DNA from: Labrenzia sp. THAF82
Lineage (GTDB): Bacteria; Pseudomonadota; Alphaproteobacteria; Rhizobiales; Stappiaceae
Direction: 5' to 3'
NCBI RefSeq assembly: GCF_009363435.1
Contig: NZ_CP045354.1
Location: forward strand, 6,290,501-6,354,500
Length of the DNA stretch: 64,000 bases
The notes under the pieces were generated by a model. That model did no database searches. It worked only from the letters and a program-made list of their open reading frames with translations, and was not told where the DNA came from. Below are positions 9,076 through 16,952 of the stretch, piece by piece; within the stretch, counting starts at the first letter, position 1, and each line of letters begins with the position of its first letter. The position numbers were made by a program, and so were the translations under genes.

Positions 9076-10275
9076 TTACGCGCCCCCCTTGACGGCTTTC
9101 ACGATTTTCTGGGCGGCGTCGTCGAGATCATCAGCGGCAATCACGTTCAGTCCGCTTTCATTGATGATTTTCTTGCCGAGCTCCACATTGGTGCCTTCCA
9201 GACGCACAACGAGCGGAACCTGCAAGCCGACTTCCTTGACGGCCGCAACAACACCTTCCGCGATCACGTCGCAGCGCATGATGCCACCGAAGATGTTGAC
9301 CAGAATGCCCTTCACGTTCGGATCGGACGTGATGATCTTGAAGGCTGCCGTCACTTTTTCTTTCGACGCACCCCCGCCAACATCCAGGAAGTTTGCGGGT
9401 TCAGCACCGTAGAGCTTGATGATGTCCATGGTTGCCATGGCAAGCCCGGCACCATTGACCATACAGCCGATGTCACCATCGAGCGCCACATAGGCGAGGT
9501 CATGCTTGGACGCTTCGATTTCCTTGGCGTCTTCTTCCGTTTCGTCGCGCAGCGCCATGATATCGTCGTGGCGGAACAGCGCGTTGCCGTCGAAGGAGAC
9601 CTTGGCGTCAAGGACACGCAGATGTCCGTCTTTCATGACGATGAGCGGGTTCACTTCCAGAAGGCTCATGTCTTTTTCGACAAAGGCCTTGTGCAGGATG
9701 GGGAACAGCGTCATGCCATCGTCACGCGCTGCACCTGTCAGTTCAAGCGCATCGCACAACTGGCCCGCATCAGCACTGGTGACACCTGTTTCAGGGTCGA
9801 TCGGCAGCGTGATGATTTTTTCTGGCGTTTCTTCGGCAACCGCCTCGATATCCATTCCACCTTCTGTGGAAACCACGAATGCAGGCCGGCCAACCGTGCG
9901 ATCAACCAGGATGGAGAGATAGAGTTCACGCTCGATATCAGCGCCGTCTTCAATATAGAGGCGATTCACGACCTTGCCCGCAGGGCCGGTCTGCTTTGTC
10001 ACCAGCGTGTTGCCAAGCATTTCCTTGGCATGGGCCGTTACTTCATCCAGTGAGAAAGCCAGGCGAACTCCGCCTTTGGCATCTTCCGGCAATTCCTTGA
10101 ATTTGCCCTTGCCGCGGCCACCAGCGTGGATCTGGGTCTTGACCACCCAGAGCGGGCCGGGAAGTTTCTTTGCCGCAGCTTCCGCCTCATCGGCTGAAAA
10201 AATGGCCACGCCTTCTGCAACCGGTGCACCGAACTGCTTCAGCACTTCCTTGGCCTGGTATTCATGAATATTCAT
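9076..10275 (-). CDS. sucC: Succinyl-CoA ligase (ADP-forming), beta subunit
   Basis: A 399-aa beta subunit that binds nucleotide and succinate. It has the N-terminal ATP-grasp domain (MNIHEYQAKEVLKQFG start, QIHAGGRGKGKFKE), the EVNPLIV and NPANFLDVGGGA motifs, and the C-terminal NIFGGIMRCD region. Length is normal. The ribosome binding site GGGGGAGAC precedes the ATG. It forms a subunit pair with sucD, whose start abuts this stop codon. A 79-bp gap with two inverted repeats separates it from mdh. Confidence 0.97.
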   Translation of the reverse strand: MNIHEYQAKEVLKQFGAPVAEGVAIFSADEAEAAAKKLPGPLWVVKTQIHAGGRGKGKFKELPEDAKGGVRLAFSLDEVTAHAKEMLGNTLVTKQTGPAGKVVNRLYIEDGADIERELYLSILVDRTVGRPAFVVSTEGGMDIEAVAEETPEKIITLPIDPETGVTSADAGQLCDALELTGAARDDGMTLFPILHKAFVEKDMSLLEVNPLIVMKDGHLRVLDAKVSFDGNALFRHDDIMALRDETEEDAKEIEASKHDLAYVALDGDIGCMVNGAGLAMATMDIIKLYGAEPANFLDVGGGASKEKVTAAFKIITSDPNVKGILVNIFGGIMRCDVIAEGVVAAVKEVGLQVPLVVRLEGTNVELGKKIINESGLNVIAADDLDDAAQKIVKAVKGGA

Positions 10276-10296
10276 GTGTCTCCCCCGTTTTCGGAG

Positions 10297-10328
10297 GACC
10301 GCTCTTTCAAGTGATCGAAAGAGCGGTC
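10297..10328 (-). promoter_or_regulatory. Perfect 12-bp inverted repeat between mdh and sucC
   Basis: GACCGCTCTTTC and GAAAGAGCGGTC flank an 8-base loop. As RNA this would be a very stable stem. No U-tract follows on the minus strand, so it is more likely an attenuating or mRNA-stabilising structure between mdh and sucCD than a full terminator. Confidence 0.55.
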
Positions 10329-10345
10329 GCTAAGTCCTAAAAGCG

Positions 10346-10367
10346 GGCGCTCGCTTAGCCGAGCGCC
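10346..10367 (-). promoter_or_regulatory. Inverted repeat over the mdh stop codon
   Basis: GGCGCTCG and CGAGCGCC form a perfect 8-bp stem whose 6-base loop contains the mdh stop codon. With the second inverted repeat just downstream it may cap the mdh 3' end and set mdh expression apart from sucCDAB. Confidence 0.45.
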
Positions 10368-11317
10368 GGCTGAATTTTCTTACAAGCGTCAACCAGACCG
10401 TCGACCGCAGCAACGGATTTGTCGAAGTTGGCTTTTTCCTCGCCCTGCATGTCGATTTCTATGACACGCTCAACGCCATCTGCGCCGATCACGACCGGCA
10501 CACCCACATAGGTGTCTTTCAAACCGTACTGACCATCAAGCGCAGCTGCGCAAGGCAGAACACGCTTTTTGTCCTTCAGGTAGCTTTCTGCCATCGCAAT
10601 GGCAGAAGAAGCCGGCGCATAGAAAGCAGATCCCGTCTTCAAGAGACCGACGATCTCCGCACCGCCGTCGCGTGTGCGCTGAACGATTTCTTCCAGCCGC
10701 TCAGCAGTGCACCAGCCCATCTTGACCAGATCCGGCAGCGGGATGCCTGCAACAGTGGAATAACGGATCAACGGCACCATCGTGTCGCCATGGCCACCCA
10801 GAACGAATGCCGTGACGTCTTCGACGGAAACATTGAACTCATCGGCAAGGAAATAGCGGAACCGGGCACTGTCCAGCACGCCAGCCATGCCGACAACCTT
10901 GTTCTTCGGAAGGCCGGAGAATTTTTGCAGGGCCCAGACCATCGCATCGAGCGGGTTGGTGATGCAGATGACAAACGCATTCGGCGCATATTTGGAAATA
11001 CCTGCGCCGACTTGCTCCATAACCTTCAGGTTGATTTCAAGCAGATCGTCGCGGCTCATGCCGGGCTTACGTGGGACACCCGCGGTGACGATAACAACGT
11101 CGGAGCCTTCAATGGCTTCATAGCTGTTGGCACCGGCCAGTTTGGCATCGAAGCGGTCGACCGGGGAAGACTCGGCGAGGTCGAGCGCTTTGCCCTGCGG
11201 AACTCCTTCCGCGATGTCGAAGAGAACGATGTCTCCCAGTTCCTTCAATCCTGCCAGATGAGCGAGCGTGCCGCCGATCTGACCAGAGCCGATCAAGGCA
11301 ATCTTGTTCCGCGCCAT
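10355..11317 (-). CDS. mdh: Malate dehydrogenase
   Basis: A 320-aa LDH-like (type III) malate dehydrogenase that interconverts malate and oxaloacetate with NAD+. The Rossmann motif ALIGSGQIGG is at residues 7-16. The substrate loop AGVPRKPGMSRDD lies near 80-92 and carries the arginine that selects malate. The proton-relay His sits in LGGHGDTMVPL near residue 175. Length is typical. AAAGGGAAAC precedes the ATG. It heads the mdh-sucCDAB cluster, the standard alphaproteobacterial arrangement, and has a leader with a 10-bp inverted repeat. Confidence 0.97.
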   Translation of the reverse strand: MARNKIALIGSGQIGGTLAHLAGLKELGDIVLFDIAEGVPQGKALDLAESSPVDRFDAKLAGANSYEAIEGSDVVIVTAGVPRKPGMSRDDLLEINLKVMEQVGAGISKYAPNAFVICITNPLDAMVWALQKFSGLPKNKVVGMAGVLDSARFRYFLADEFNVSVEDVTAFVLGGHGDTMVPLIRYSTVAGIPLPDLVKMGWCTAERLEEIVQRTRDGGAEIVGLLKTGSAFYAPASSAIAMAESYLKDKKRVLPCAAALDGQYGLKDTYVGVPVVIGADGVERVIEIDMQGEEKANFDKSVAAVDGLVDACKKIQPALG

Positions 11318-11352
11318 TTCGAAAGTTTCCCTTTACGTAAGATGGAACTCTA

Positions 11353-11380
11353 TGCCATCCTCTGATGACTGAGGATGGCA
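11353..11380 (-). promoter_or_regulatory. 10-bp inverted repeat in the mdh leader
   Basis: TGCCATCCTC and GAGGATGGCA flank an 8-base loop about 36 bases before the mdh ATG. It has no U-tract on the minus strand, so it looks like a leader stem-loop or operator and not a terminator for zapE. Between it and mdh lies a TTACGTAA palindrome. Confidence 0.5.
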
Positions 11381-11490
11381 CTACTCTCTTTGCCGCCCCT
11401 GCGCAAGTTCGCCAAAAGAATATTGCGCGAGGCGAAGCAAAATTTCTCTTTTCTTCCCGTCTGCGTAATTCTCCTATAGGGAATGCAGAC

Positions 11491-12672
11491 TTATGCGTGT
11501 ATTTCCCGATTATCTCCCGCAAGGTACGCTTCGGACCTCATTTCGATCAAGCGCGAGGCCGTGCGGTCAAATTCAAAAGCTTCCGTGCCATCTTCTCCAA
11601 CATAGAGATCCTGCGGCTCGGCCTCAGCCGAAATGACCAGCTTGATGCCGTTGTCGTAAAGCGTATCGATCAAGTTGATAAACCGCTTTGCTTCATTGCG
11701 CCGAGCACGCGACAAGACCGGCACATTGTCCAGGAAAATGGTGCTATAGGCATTGGCGATGCGGAGATAGTCACTCGCGCCAAGCGGCTGCATGCAAAGG
11801 TCGTCGAACGTAAACCTCGCAGCACCGGAGGCAACCGCTGGCACCGGTATGAGGCGGCCCTTGTTTTCCAATTCTTCGGAATGAGGCTTCATCCCATGCG
11901 TGAGCTTACTGAAAATTTCGTCCATCTGGGTATCTGCATCGCTGCCGAGTGGCGTGACATAAACCGGTGCTCCGGCAAGTTTCTCCAACCGATAGTCGGT
12001 CGGTGAATCAAGATGCAGAATTTCCACACGCGACTTGAGCATTTCGATAAACGGCAAAAACAGTTGCCAGTTCAAACCATCCATGTAGAGACGTGACGGC
12101 TCCACATTTGACGTCGCGACCACCACCACGCCGCGCTCGAACAGCTGCGTAAACAATCGCCCCAGAATCATGGCATCTGCAATATCGGTGACCGAAAACT
12201 CGTCGAATAGCAGCAATCGGGTTTCGTCGGAAATCTGTTCGGCAACCGGAGGGATCGGGTCATCTCCCTTAACCTCGCCGCGCTTATGCGCCTGTCGGTG
12301 CGCATGAATGCGCTCATGCACGTCGGTCATGAATTCGTGGAAGTGAACCCGACGCTTTCTTCTGATCACCGTGACCTCATAGAAGAGATCCATCAGCATC
12401 GTCTTGCCACGGCCGACCCCGCCCCACATGTAGAGGCCCTCGACTTTTGCCCATAGCTGGTTCTTCTTGTTGGCAAACAGCCAGCCAAGTGAACTCTTCT
12501 TTGAGGCCAGACGGGTTTCGGCGAGGCGTGTGTTCAAAAGATCAAGCTGATAAACCGCTTCCCTTTGGACAGGATCTTCAGTGATCTCACCGGACGCGAT
12601 CAAGGCATCGTAGCGAGCGCTCATGGCGCGGTTGACCGGCAGTTCCATATTCAAGGGTGCTGCTCCCTCCAT
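11491..12672 (-). CDS. zapE: Cell division protein ZapE (AFG1-like ATPase)
   Basis: A 393-aa AFG1/LACE1-family P-loop ATPase. Walker A GGVGRGKT is at residues 84-91, the family's HFHEFM at about 110-115, and Walker B LLLFDEF at about 153-159, followed by ATSNVEP (sensor 1). In E. coli ZapE binds FtsZ and affects Z-ring stability. The first ATG has no clear ribosome binding site; a second ATG 24 bases downstream (12648) has GGAGGGAG about 14 bases before it and may be the true start. It lies upstream of mdh on the same strand, a common alphaproteobacterial neighbourhood, but separated by a 173-bp leader. Confidence 0.93.
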   Translation of the reverse strand: MEGAAPLNMELPVNRAMSARYDALIASGEITEDPVQREAVYQLDLLNTRLAETRLASKKSSLGWLFANKKNQLWAKVEGLYMWGGVGRGKTMLMDLFYEVTVIRRKRRVHFHEFMTDVHERIHAHRQAHKRGEVKGDDPIPPVAEQISDETRLLLFDEFSVTDIADAMILGRLFTQLFERGVVVVATSNVEPSRLYMDGLNWQLFLPFIEMLKSRVEILHLDSPTDYRLEKLAGAPVYVTPLGSDADTQMDEIFSKLTHGMKPHSEELENKGRLIPVPAVASGAARFTFDDLCMQPLGASDYLRIANAYSTIFLDNVPVLSRARRNEAKRFINLIDTLYDNGIKLVISAEAEPQDLYVGEDGTEAFEFDRTASRLIEMRSEAYLAGDNREIHA

Positions 12673-12834
12673 GAGAATTCATGGGGCGGTGAGTATCCAA
12701 GGTGCAGGTTGCACAAAACCTTTGGGCGAAATACGGTCAATTTGCCGCAGATGCAAGTCGTGAATTTGTCTTAGGGCGTCTTGCCATGCCCCGGAAAATT
12801 CATTCAACCGATTGAAATCAAAGGTTATCAGCAC

Positions 12835-13380
12835 ATGCCTGTTGTTTTGCGCGAGCACGATCCCGACTGGCAGGAAGAAGCGGAAAAGATCATTTGCGAT
12901 CTGCGCCAGGTGCTCCGGGGCGAAGCTACGGGCTTTGAGCATGTTGGTTCGACATCCATTCCGGGACTCAAGGCAAAACCCAAATTGCATGTCGACATTC
13001 TTTTGAAGCCGCTAGCTGACCTCAGCAAATTGCGGCGCCGCCTGGTCTCGTTCGGCTATGTCGACCACGGCAACAGGTTCCGGCCTGACGAAGTGCAGTT
13101 GACCCGACAAACGGGCAAACGGTTTACTTCCGTTTGCCCAGATCAGTCTGGAACGCTCATGAACCACCGCGTTTGCCTTTGCAACGCCGGGTGTGCAGCG
13201 GCAGCAGACAGGGTTGCCTTTCGGGACAAGCTAATTGGCGACCGAACGCTCGCACTGCAGTACGAGGCCCTCAAGGAGCGACTGGCCGAAGATCACAAAA
13301 CCGGCACTTTTTGGCTCAATTACTCTGCAGGAAAAACCGCGTTTATCGAGGACGTGCTGGCTTCATCTGTTGGGCGGTGA
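12835..13380 (+). CDS. GrpB-family (UPF0157) nucleotidyltransferase-like protein
   Basis: A 181-aa protein of the GrpB/UPF0157 family, which has a nucleotidyltransferase fold. The signature HVGSTSIPGL and the following KPKLHVDILL lie at about residues 39-58. I start at MPVVLREHDPDW, where the family begins (HDPDW is the usual N-terminal motif); a TTG 54 bases upstream in frame lacks family sequence. The usual PKID segment reads PKLH here, so a metal-binding Asp may be replaced. The substrate is unknown. It is isolated between zapE and the MarR regulator. Confidence 0.85.
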   Translation: MPVVLREHDPDWQEEAEKIICDLRQVLRGEATGFEHVGSTSIPGLKAKPKLHVDILLKPLADLSKLRRRLVSFGYVDHGNRFRPDEVQLTRQTGKRFTSVCPDQSGTLMNHRVCLCNAGCAAAADRVAFRDKLIGDRTLALQYEALKERLAEDHKTGTFWLNYSAGKTAFIEDVLASSVGR

Positions 13381-13432
13381 AATCGCAGAAAGGAAAATGA
13401 CCGGTCCCCAATATTGGGGACCGGTCTCTGGT

Positions 13433-13894
13433 TCAGCGCAAATTGTTCTGCGCAATGAACGCTTTGATGTCATTGAGTTCTTTGATCAACATTTCGGCCC
13501 GCTGCCCATCCACGCCGATCGCGCAGCCCAGACCTTGGGGCACTGAAAGCGCTGTTTTGTAAAGATCCTTGCCGCTTTGGGTCAAGAATACCTGAACACG
13601 TCGCTCGTCTTCCGCACTTCTCTGACGGGTTACGAAACCAAGCTTTTCAAGCCGCTTCACCAATGGGGTCGCAGTTGCCTGATCCACTTCAAGGCTCTTG
13701 GCAATGTCCTGTACCAGAATCCCGTCGTTCTGCCACAGGACCATTAGCGCCAGATACTGCGGATATGTAACGCCCATCGTCTCGAGCAGAACTGCATATT
13801 CCTTGGTGATCGCTCTGGATGTCGAATAGAGGGCAAAACAAAGTTGGTCCTCTATTTTTAGCAGGCCTTTCTCGTCAGTCGTACAGCTTTCCAT
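13433..13894 (-). CDS. MarR-family regulator, OhrR-like thiol sensor
   Basis: A 153-aa winged-helix repressor. The DNA-binding part runs over YPQYLALMVLWQ, VDQATATPLVKRLEKLG and the wing RSAEDERRV. C19 sits in DQLCFALY, the exact position of the peroxide-reactive Cys of OhrR, so it is probably inactivated by organic hydroperoxides or other oxidants. C4 and a later Cys could serve as partners. It is divergent from the exported hydrolase-RidA pair, and related half-sites TAGTGC(A/G)C occur before each start, so it likely represses both itself and that pair. The usual ohr partner gene is not adjacent. Confidence 0.9.
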   Translation of the reverse strand: MESCTTDEKGLLKIEDQLCFALYSTSRAITKEYAVLLETMGVTYPQYLALMVLWQNDGILVQDIAKSLEVDQATATPLVKRLEKLGFVTRQRSAEDERRVQVFLTQSGKDLYKTALSVPQGLGCAIGVDGQRAEMLIKELNDIKAFIAQNNLR

Positions 13895-13907
13895 GATGAG
13901 TCCTATT

Positions 13908-13925
13908 GGATAGTGCGCAATTTTT
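13908..13925. promoter_or_regulatory. Possible MarR/OhrR operator at the regulator's own start
   Basis: GGATAGTGCGCAATTTTT lies just upstream of the marR ATG. It shares ATAGTGC(A/G)C with the larger palindrome before the hydrolase gene. Autoregulation is inferred. Confidence 0.45.
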
Positions 13926-14009
13926 TAGACCAGCGCGACATTTGTTTCAAGACCCGGCATCTCTAACCGACTGAAATCAAGCACAATTTTCGAACACCTC
14001 GAAAAACGC

Positions 14010-14061
14010 TTGACTTCACGCATGATATATAGCTTACAAATAAATAGTGCACTAATTATTT
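14010..14061 (+). promoter_or_regulatory. Promoter and operator palindrome before the exported hydrolase
   Basis: TTGACT at 14010-14015 may be the -35 box, with a weak TACAAA at 14035-14040. The 24-bp sequence at 14038-14061 is a near-perfect palindrome (one mismatch per arm) centred on TAGTGCACTA, overlapping the likely -10/start region. This fits repression by the divergent OhrR-like regulator. Confidence 0.55.
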
Positions 14062-14088
14062 ACCTCTCCTCTCTCGAAGGAAACTATC

Positions 14089-14853
14089 ATGACCTCAATT
14101 CGAAACTTCCTCGCCAGCGCCGCAATGGCAAGCGCCATGATCTGGTCGTCCGGTCTGGCAATCGCCTCAGATCTGAAAGCCAACTCAGTTGTTCTTGTTC
14201 ACGGCGCATTCGCCGATGGCTCAAGCTGGAGCAAGGTAACGCCCCTTCTGGAAGCCGCAGGCCTTGACGTGATCGCTGTTCAAAACCCGCTTGAATCGCT
14301 TGCCGGCGACGTTGCGTTCACGAACCGTGCGATTGATCGTGCAGAAGGTCCAGTGGTTCTCGTCGGCCACTCCTGGGGTGGCATGGTCATCACCGAAGCG
14401 GGCGGACATGACAAGGTCCAGTCACTCGTCTACGTGGCCGCTTACGCTCCGAGTGAGGGACAGTCCCTGGGTGAAGCCGCCGAGCTTGAAAAATTCCCCG
14501 CTCCCGGGATCGGCGCTCTTCAAAAAGATGACCATGGCTATTTCTTTCTTTCGAAAGAGGCGGCTGCGAAATACTTCGCACAGGATCTGCCAAAGGATCA
14601 GACCGATTTCATCGCAGCAAGTCAGGGATTGCTGAACAGCTCTGCACTGGGAGAGCCGGTCAGCACCACGGCTTGGAAAGACAAGCCGAGCTTTTACGCC
14701 ATCGCCGGCGAGGACCACATGACACCGACAGCGCTTCAACGCGAGTTCGCGAAAAAGATTGGTGCCGAGTCCAGGGAGATTGCGTCAAGTCATTCCATCA
14801 TGGTGTCCCAGCCGGAGTTTGTCGCCAATCTCATCATCGAAGCAGCCAAGTGA
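14089..14853 (+). CDS. Exported alpha/beta hydrolase
   Basis: A 254-aa alpha/beta hydrolase with a signal peptide (residues 1-27, cleavage likely after AIA). The oxyanion segment VLVHGAFADGSSW is at about 36-47, the nucleophile S95 in GHSWGG, an acidic residue in GEDHMTP and the catalytic His in SSHSIMVSQ near 235. It belongs to the group annotated as esterase/EstC-like or methyl-ketone-type hydrolases. The substrate is unknown; an oxidised lipid or lactone in the periplasm would fit the redox regulator. The RidA gene follows after 22 bp on the same strand. Confidence 0.88.
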   Translation: MTSIRNFLASAAMASAMIWSSGLAIASDLKANSVVLVHGAFADGSSWSKVTPLLEAAGLDVIAVQNPLESLAGDVAFTNRAIDRAEGPVVLVGHSWGGMVITEAGGHDKVQSLVYVAAYAPSEGQSLGEAAELEKFPAPGIGALQKDDHGYFFLSKEAAAKYFAQDLPKDQTDFIAASQGLLNSSALGEPVSTTAWKDKPSFYAIAGEDHMTPTALQREFAKKIGAESREIASSHSIMVSQPEFVANLIIEAAK

Positions 14854-14875
14854 CACTCATTTGAAGGAGGACAAA

Positions 14876-15355
14876 ATGAATCAGAAATTCAAGACAATTG
14901 CTCTAGCTGCATTGACTTTGACAACCCTTAGCGCGGCCGTCATCGCGCAAGACAGCCGCACGCCTGTCTATGTTGCCGGGAACAAGCCAATTGCGCCCTA
15001 TTCGCCAGGGATCAAGCTCTCAAACGGGATGCTGTTTGTTTCCGGTCAGATTCCCTATGTTGAAGGAGCAATTCCCGATGCGGCAAAGAATGACGTCAAA
15101 GCCCAGACCAAAATTGTCATGGAGAATCTGCGCGGTGTTTTGAACGAGGCCGGCTACACCTTCAACGACGTTGTGAGGGCGACCGTCTTTATTACCGACA
15201 TGGACAATTATGGCGCGTTCAACCAGGTCTACGGCACTTATTGGTCAGAAGGAGACGTTCCGCCTGCACGAGCTGCCGTCGAAGTGGGCGCTCTTCCCGG
15301 TTCAAAACCCGGTGCGCCGGTGATGGTTGAAGTCTCAATGATTGCGGCGAAATAG
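14876..15355 (+). CDS. Exported RidA/YjgF-family protein
   Basis: A 159-aa Rid-family protein with an N-terminal signal peptide (residues 1-24, AAVIA cleavage). Cytoplasmic RidA deaminates reactive enamines/imines; the Arg that binds the substrate carboxylate (PPAR) and the Glu near the C-terminus (VMVEVSMIA) are both present, so the active site looks complete. GQIPY and VVRATVFITDMDNY are family hallmarks. Export is unusual because the known RidA substrates are cytosolic PLP-enzyme products. Strong GAAGGAGG ribosome binding site. It is co-transcribed with the hydrolase and followed by a terminator. Confidence 0.9.
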   Translation: MNQKFKTIALAALTLTTLSAAVIAQDSRTPVYVAGNKPIAPYSPGIKLSNGMLFVSGQIPYVEGAIPDAAKNDVKAQTKIVMENLRGVLNEAGYTFNDVVRATVFITDMDNYGAFNQVYGTYWSEGDVPPARAAVEVGALPGSKPGAPVMVEVSMIAAK

Positions 15356-15370
15356 ATCATCAACGAAATA

Positions 15371-15399
15371 GGCTGCGTCCAGATCAACTGGACGCAGCC
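15371..15399 (+). terminator. Terminator-like stem-loop after the RidA gene
   Basis: GGCTGCGTCCAG and CTGGACGCAGCC form a perfect 12-bp stem with loop ATCAA, between two convergent genes. It is followed by CCGATAAAT on the plus strand and by a T-richer TATTTCGTT on the minus strand, so it may serve both directions. Confidence 0.65.
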
Positions 15400-15432
15400 C
15401 CGATAAATATGAAAATCCGACTGGATTGTGCG

Positions 15433-16218
15433 CTATCGAAAGATCAGTGTGGTCTTGCGGCCATTTTGCATTTCTTGCAGATAAAGAAGCTGAGCAACAA
15501 GATAACACTCTGATTGGTCATCCAAATTCGCTTTCCGACCACGACCGTCGGTCAACAGCCACGCGTTTCCAGACTTGACCACATCGCACTCAATCGGATC
15601 TGCCGTATCGAACCCGGCTTTCGTGATAAGCTCCAGCCCGTCCTTGTCGGAACTGGCCTCCTCAACGCCCTTCACCTGCATTCTGAGACCGCGATAGGTC
15701 TTCTGCACGGCAAGTGCTGCGACAATAACGGTGACAACGTCATCGCCGTCCATTGCCGCAAACCGCATAACGCCTCCGCCTCTTGGAATGGTCGCATTGG
15801 AACACGGTGTTCTCTGCACATCGCCCAGCGGCGTCCACTCTGAACGAAGCGTGACGGTTGCCGGTTGCCGGAGGGCACCCATTTCCTTTGCCAGACGCTT
15901 CTCGGCGGCACGTTGGGGATCGCGACCCGGCCTTTCAGCACGTGCCGGCTTGCCGGCAAGAATAGTTCCGCCGATGCGCAGGCGGCGGAAGACGATTACA
16001 TCCCGCATGAGGTCAGTGCGTTCTACACGCCAACCGGCATCCAGCCAGGCATTTTGATGCACAAGACTGCCGCCCGAATTGGCCCACCACGTTCTGTGTT
16101 CCCGGGCACTTTTCGGCAATGATGAACCGATGATTTCTTCAACTTCATACAGCTTGGCTGCCCAGACAACATCGTCTAGTCGAGCCAAGTGTTCGCGCAA
16201 TGGTTCGTATTTGGACAT
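15433..16218 (-). CDS. Uncharacterised protein with DUF7662-like N-terminal domain
   Basis: 261 aa, function unknown. Residues 2-80 (KYEPLREHL, WAAKLYEVEEIIGSSLP, REHRTWWANSGG, NAWLDAGWRV) match a small domain that is common in bacteria beside DNA-related or phage genes and is listed as DUF7662. The middle is basic and the C-terminal half is a separate, unrecognised domain. I start at MSKYEPL because AAAGG lies 9 bases upstream; two upstream ATGs lack a ribosome binding site. A promoter-like TTTACA-16-TATATT precedes it. Convergent with RidA. Confidence 0.72.
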   Translation of the reverse strand: MSKYEPLREHLARLDDVVWAAKLYEVEEIIGSSLPKSAREHRTWWANSGGSLVHQNAWLDAGWRVERTDLMRDVIVFRRLRIGGTILAGKPARAERPGRDPQRAAEKRLAKEMGALRQPATVTLRSEWTPLGDVQRTPCSNATIPRGGGVMRFAAMDGDDVVTVIVAALAVQKTYRGLRMQVKGVEEASSDKDGLELITKAGFDTADPIECDVVKSGNAWLLTDGRGRKANLDDQSECYLVAQLLYLQEMQNGRKTTLIFR

Positions 16219-16245
16219 TCGCACAGCCTTTCCGGTAGCCATGCA

Positions 16246-16273
16246 AATATACACTCATAGCGCGTACTGTAAA
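16246..16273 (-). promoter_or_regulatory. Predicted sigma-70 promoter of the DUF7662-like gene
   Basis: On the minus strand TTTACA (16268-16273) and TATATT (16246-16251) are separated by 16 bases. The distance to the MSKYEPL start supports that start, since the two upstream ATGs fall at or near the predicted transcription start. Confidence 0.55.
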
Positions 16274-16292
16274 GTAAAAACACGGAGGTGTT

Positions 16293-16820
16293 TTAACGGA
16301 ACAATGAGATCGCTGATCCGGAGGAGGTTTGACCGTTAAACTGCCCGGGAGAGCTGGAATAAAGCTGTGCGACGATGGCCCCGGAACCGTCCTTCAAAAC
16401 CACCTGATTGCCGTTCAAATCCCACGCCGAGATTCCGGACAATGCTGGCGTGGCACAACCTCTGGTATTAGCCCGGTAGCCGCCGGACCAGGTCGTGAGC
16501 GTCATAAACGCCATGCAGCTGTCACCCGAGGAAGACAGCTTCCAACCGCCCAAAAGATCGGTTCGGCCAACCTCTTTCGCATCGGACGGTGCAGCAACAG
16601 GATTGCTCGCAAGGTCCGTTGGAGCAGCGTTCGGGTCGGTCAAGGTTGTACCCGATGGTGGTGCGTTGGGATCAAGAGGATCAAGTGTCCCGGTTCCGAC
16701 CGGCGTCGTCGGCGTTGCCGGCAGCGGAGCCGCGTAGTTCCGGTTGCCCGAAAACCGTTGGCAAGCGGCCGTCAGAACCACCAGACCAACAATCAAAACG
16801 AACTTTCCCGCACGCATCAT
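16293..16820 (-). CDS. Lipoprotein with AprI/Inh-type protease-inhibitor domain
   Basis: A 175-aa predicted lipoprotein: signal sequence with lipobox LTAAC (Cys20), a Pro/Thr/Asp-rich linker (about 30-85), then a domain at about 88-175 with GGWKLSSSGDSCMAFM, GGYRANTRGCATP and ISAWDLNGNQVVLKD. This is the pattern of the AprI/Inh beta-barrel family, with the disulfide cysteines at C102 and C122. Known Inh proteins block serralysin-type metalloproteases in the periplasm. No protease gene is nearby, so it may instead protect the envelope or have another role. The second Met could equally be the start. Confidence 0.82.
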   Translation of the reverse strand: MMRAGKFVLIVGLVVLTAACQRFSGNRNYAAPLPATPTTPVGTGTLDPLDPNAPPSGTTLTDPNAAPTDLASNPVAAPSDAKEVGRTDLLGGWKLSSSGDSCMAFMTLTTWSGGYRANTRGCATPALSGISAWDLNGNQVVLKDGSGAIVAQLYSSSPGQFNGQTSSGSAISLFR

Positions 16821-16952
16821 GACGAATCAATCCCTCATCTTCGTCCCCATATGGTGCATCTCTTAGCCCACAATTTGTCGAAAATCCAAAATCACGAAAA
16901 AAATGCACAAAAGAGCAGGGTTCCCTTTTGCCACGAAAGACAGCGACAGCAA

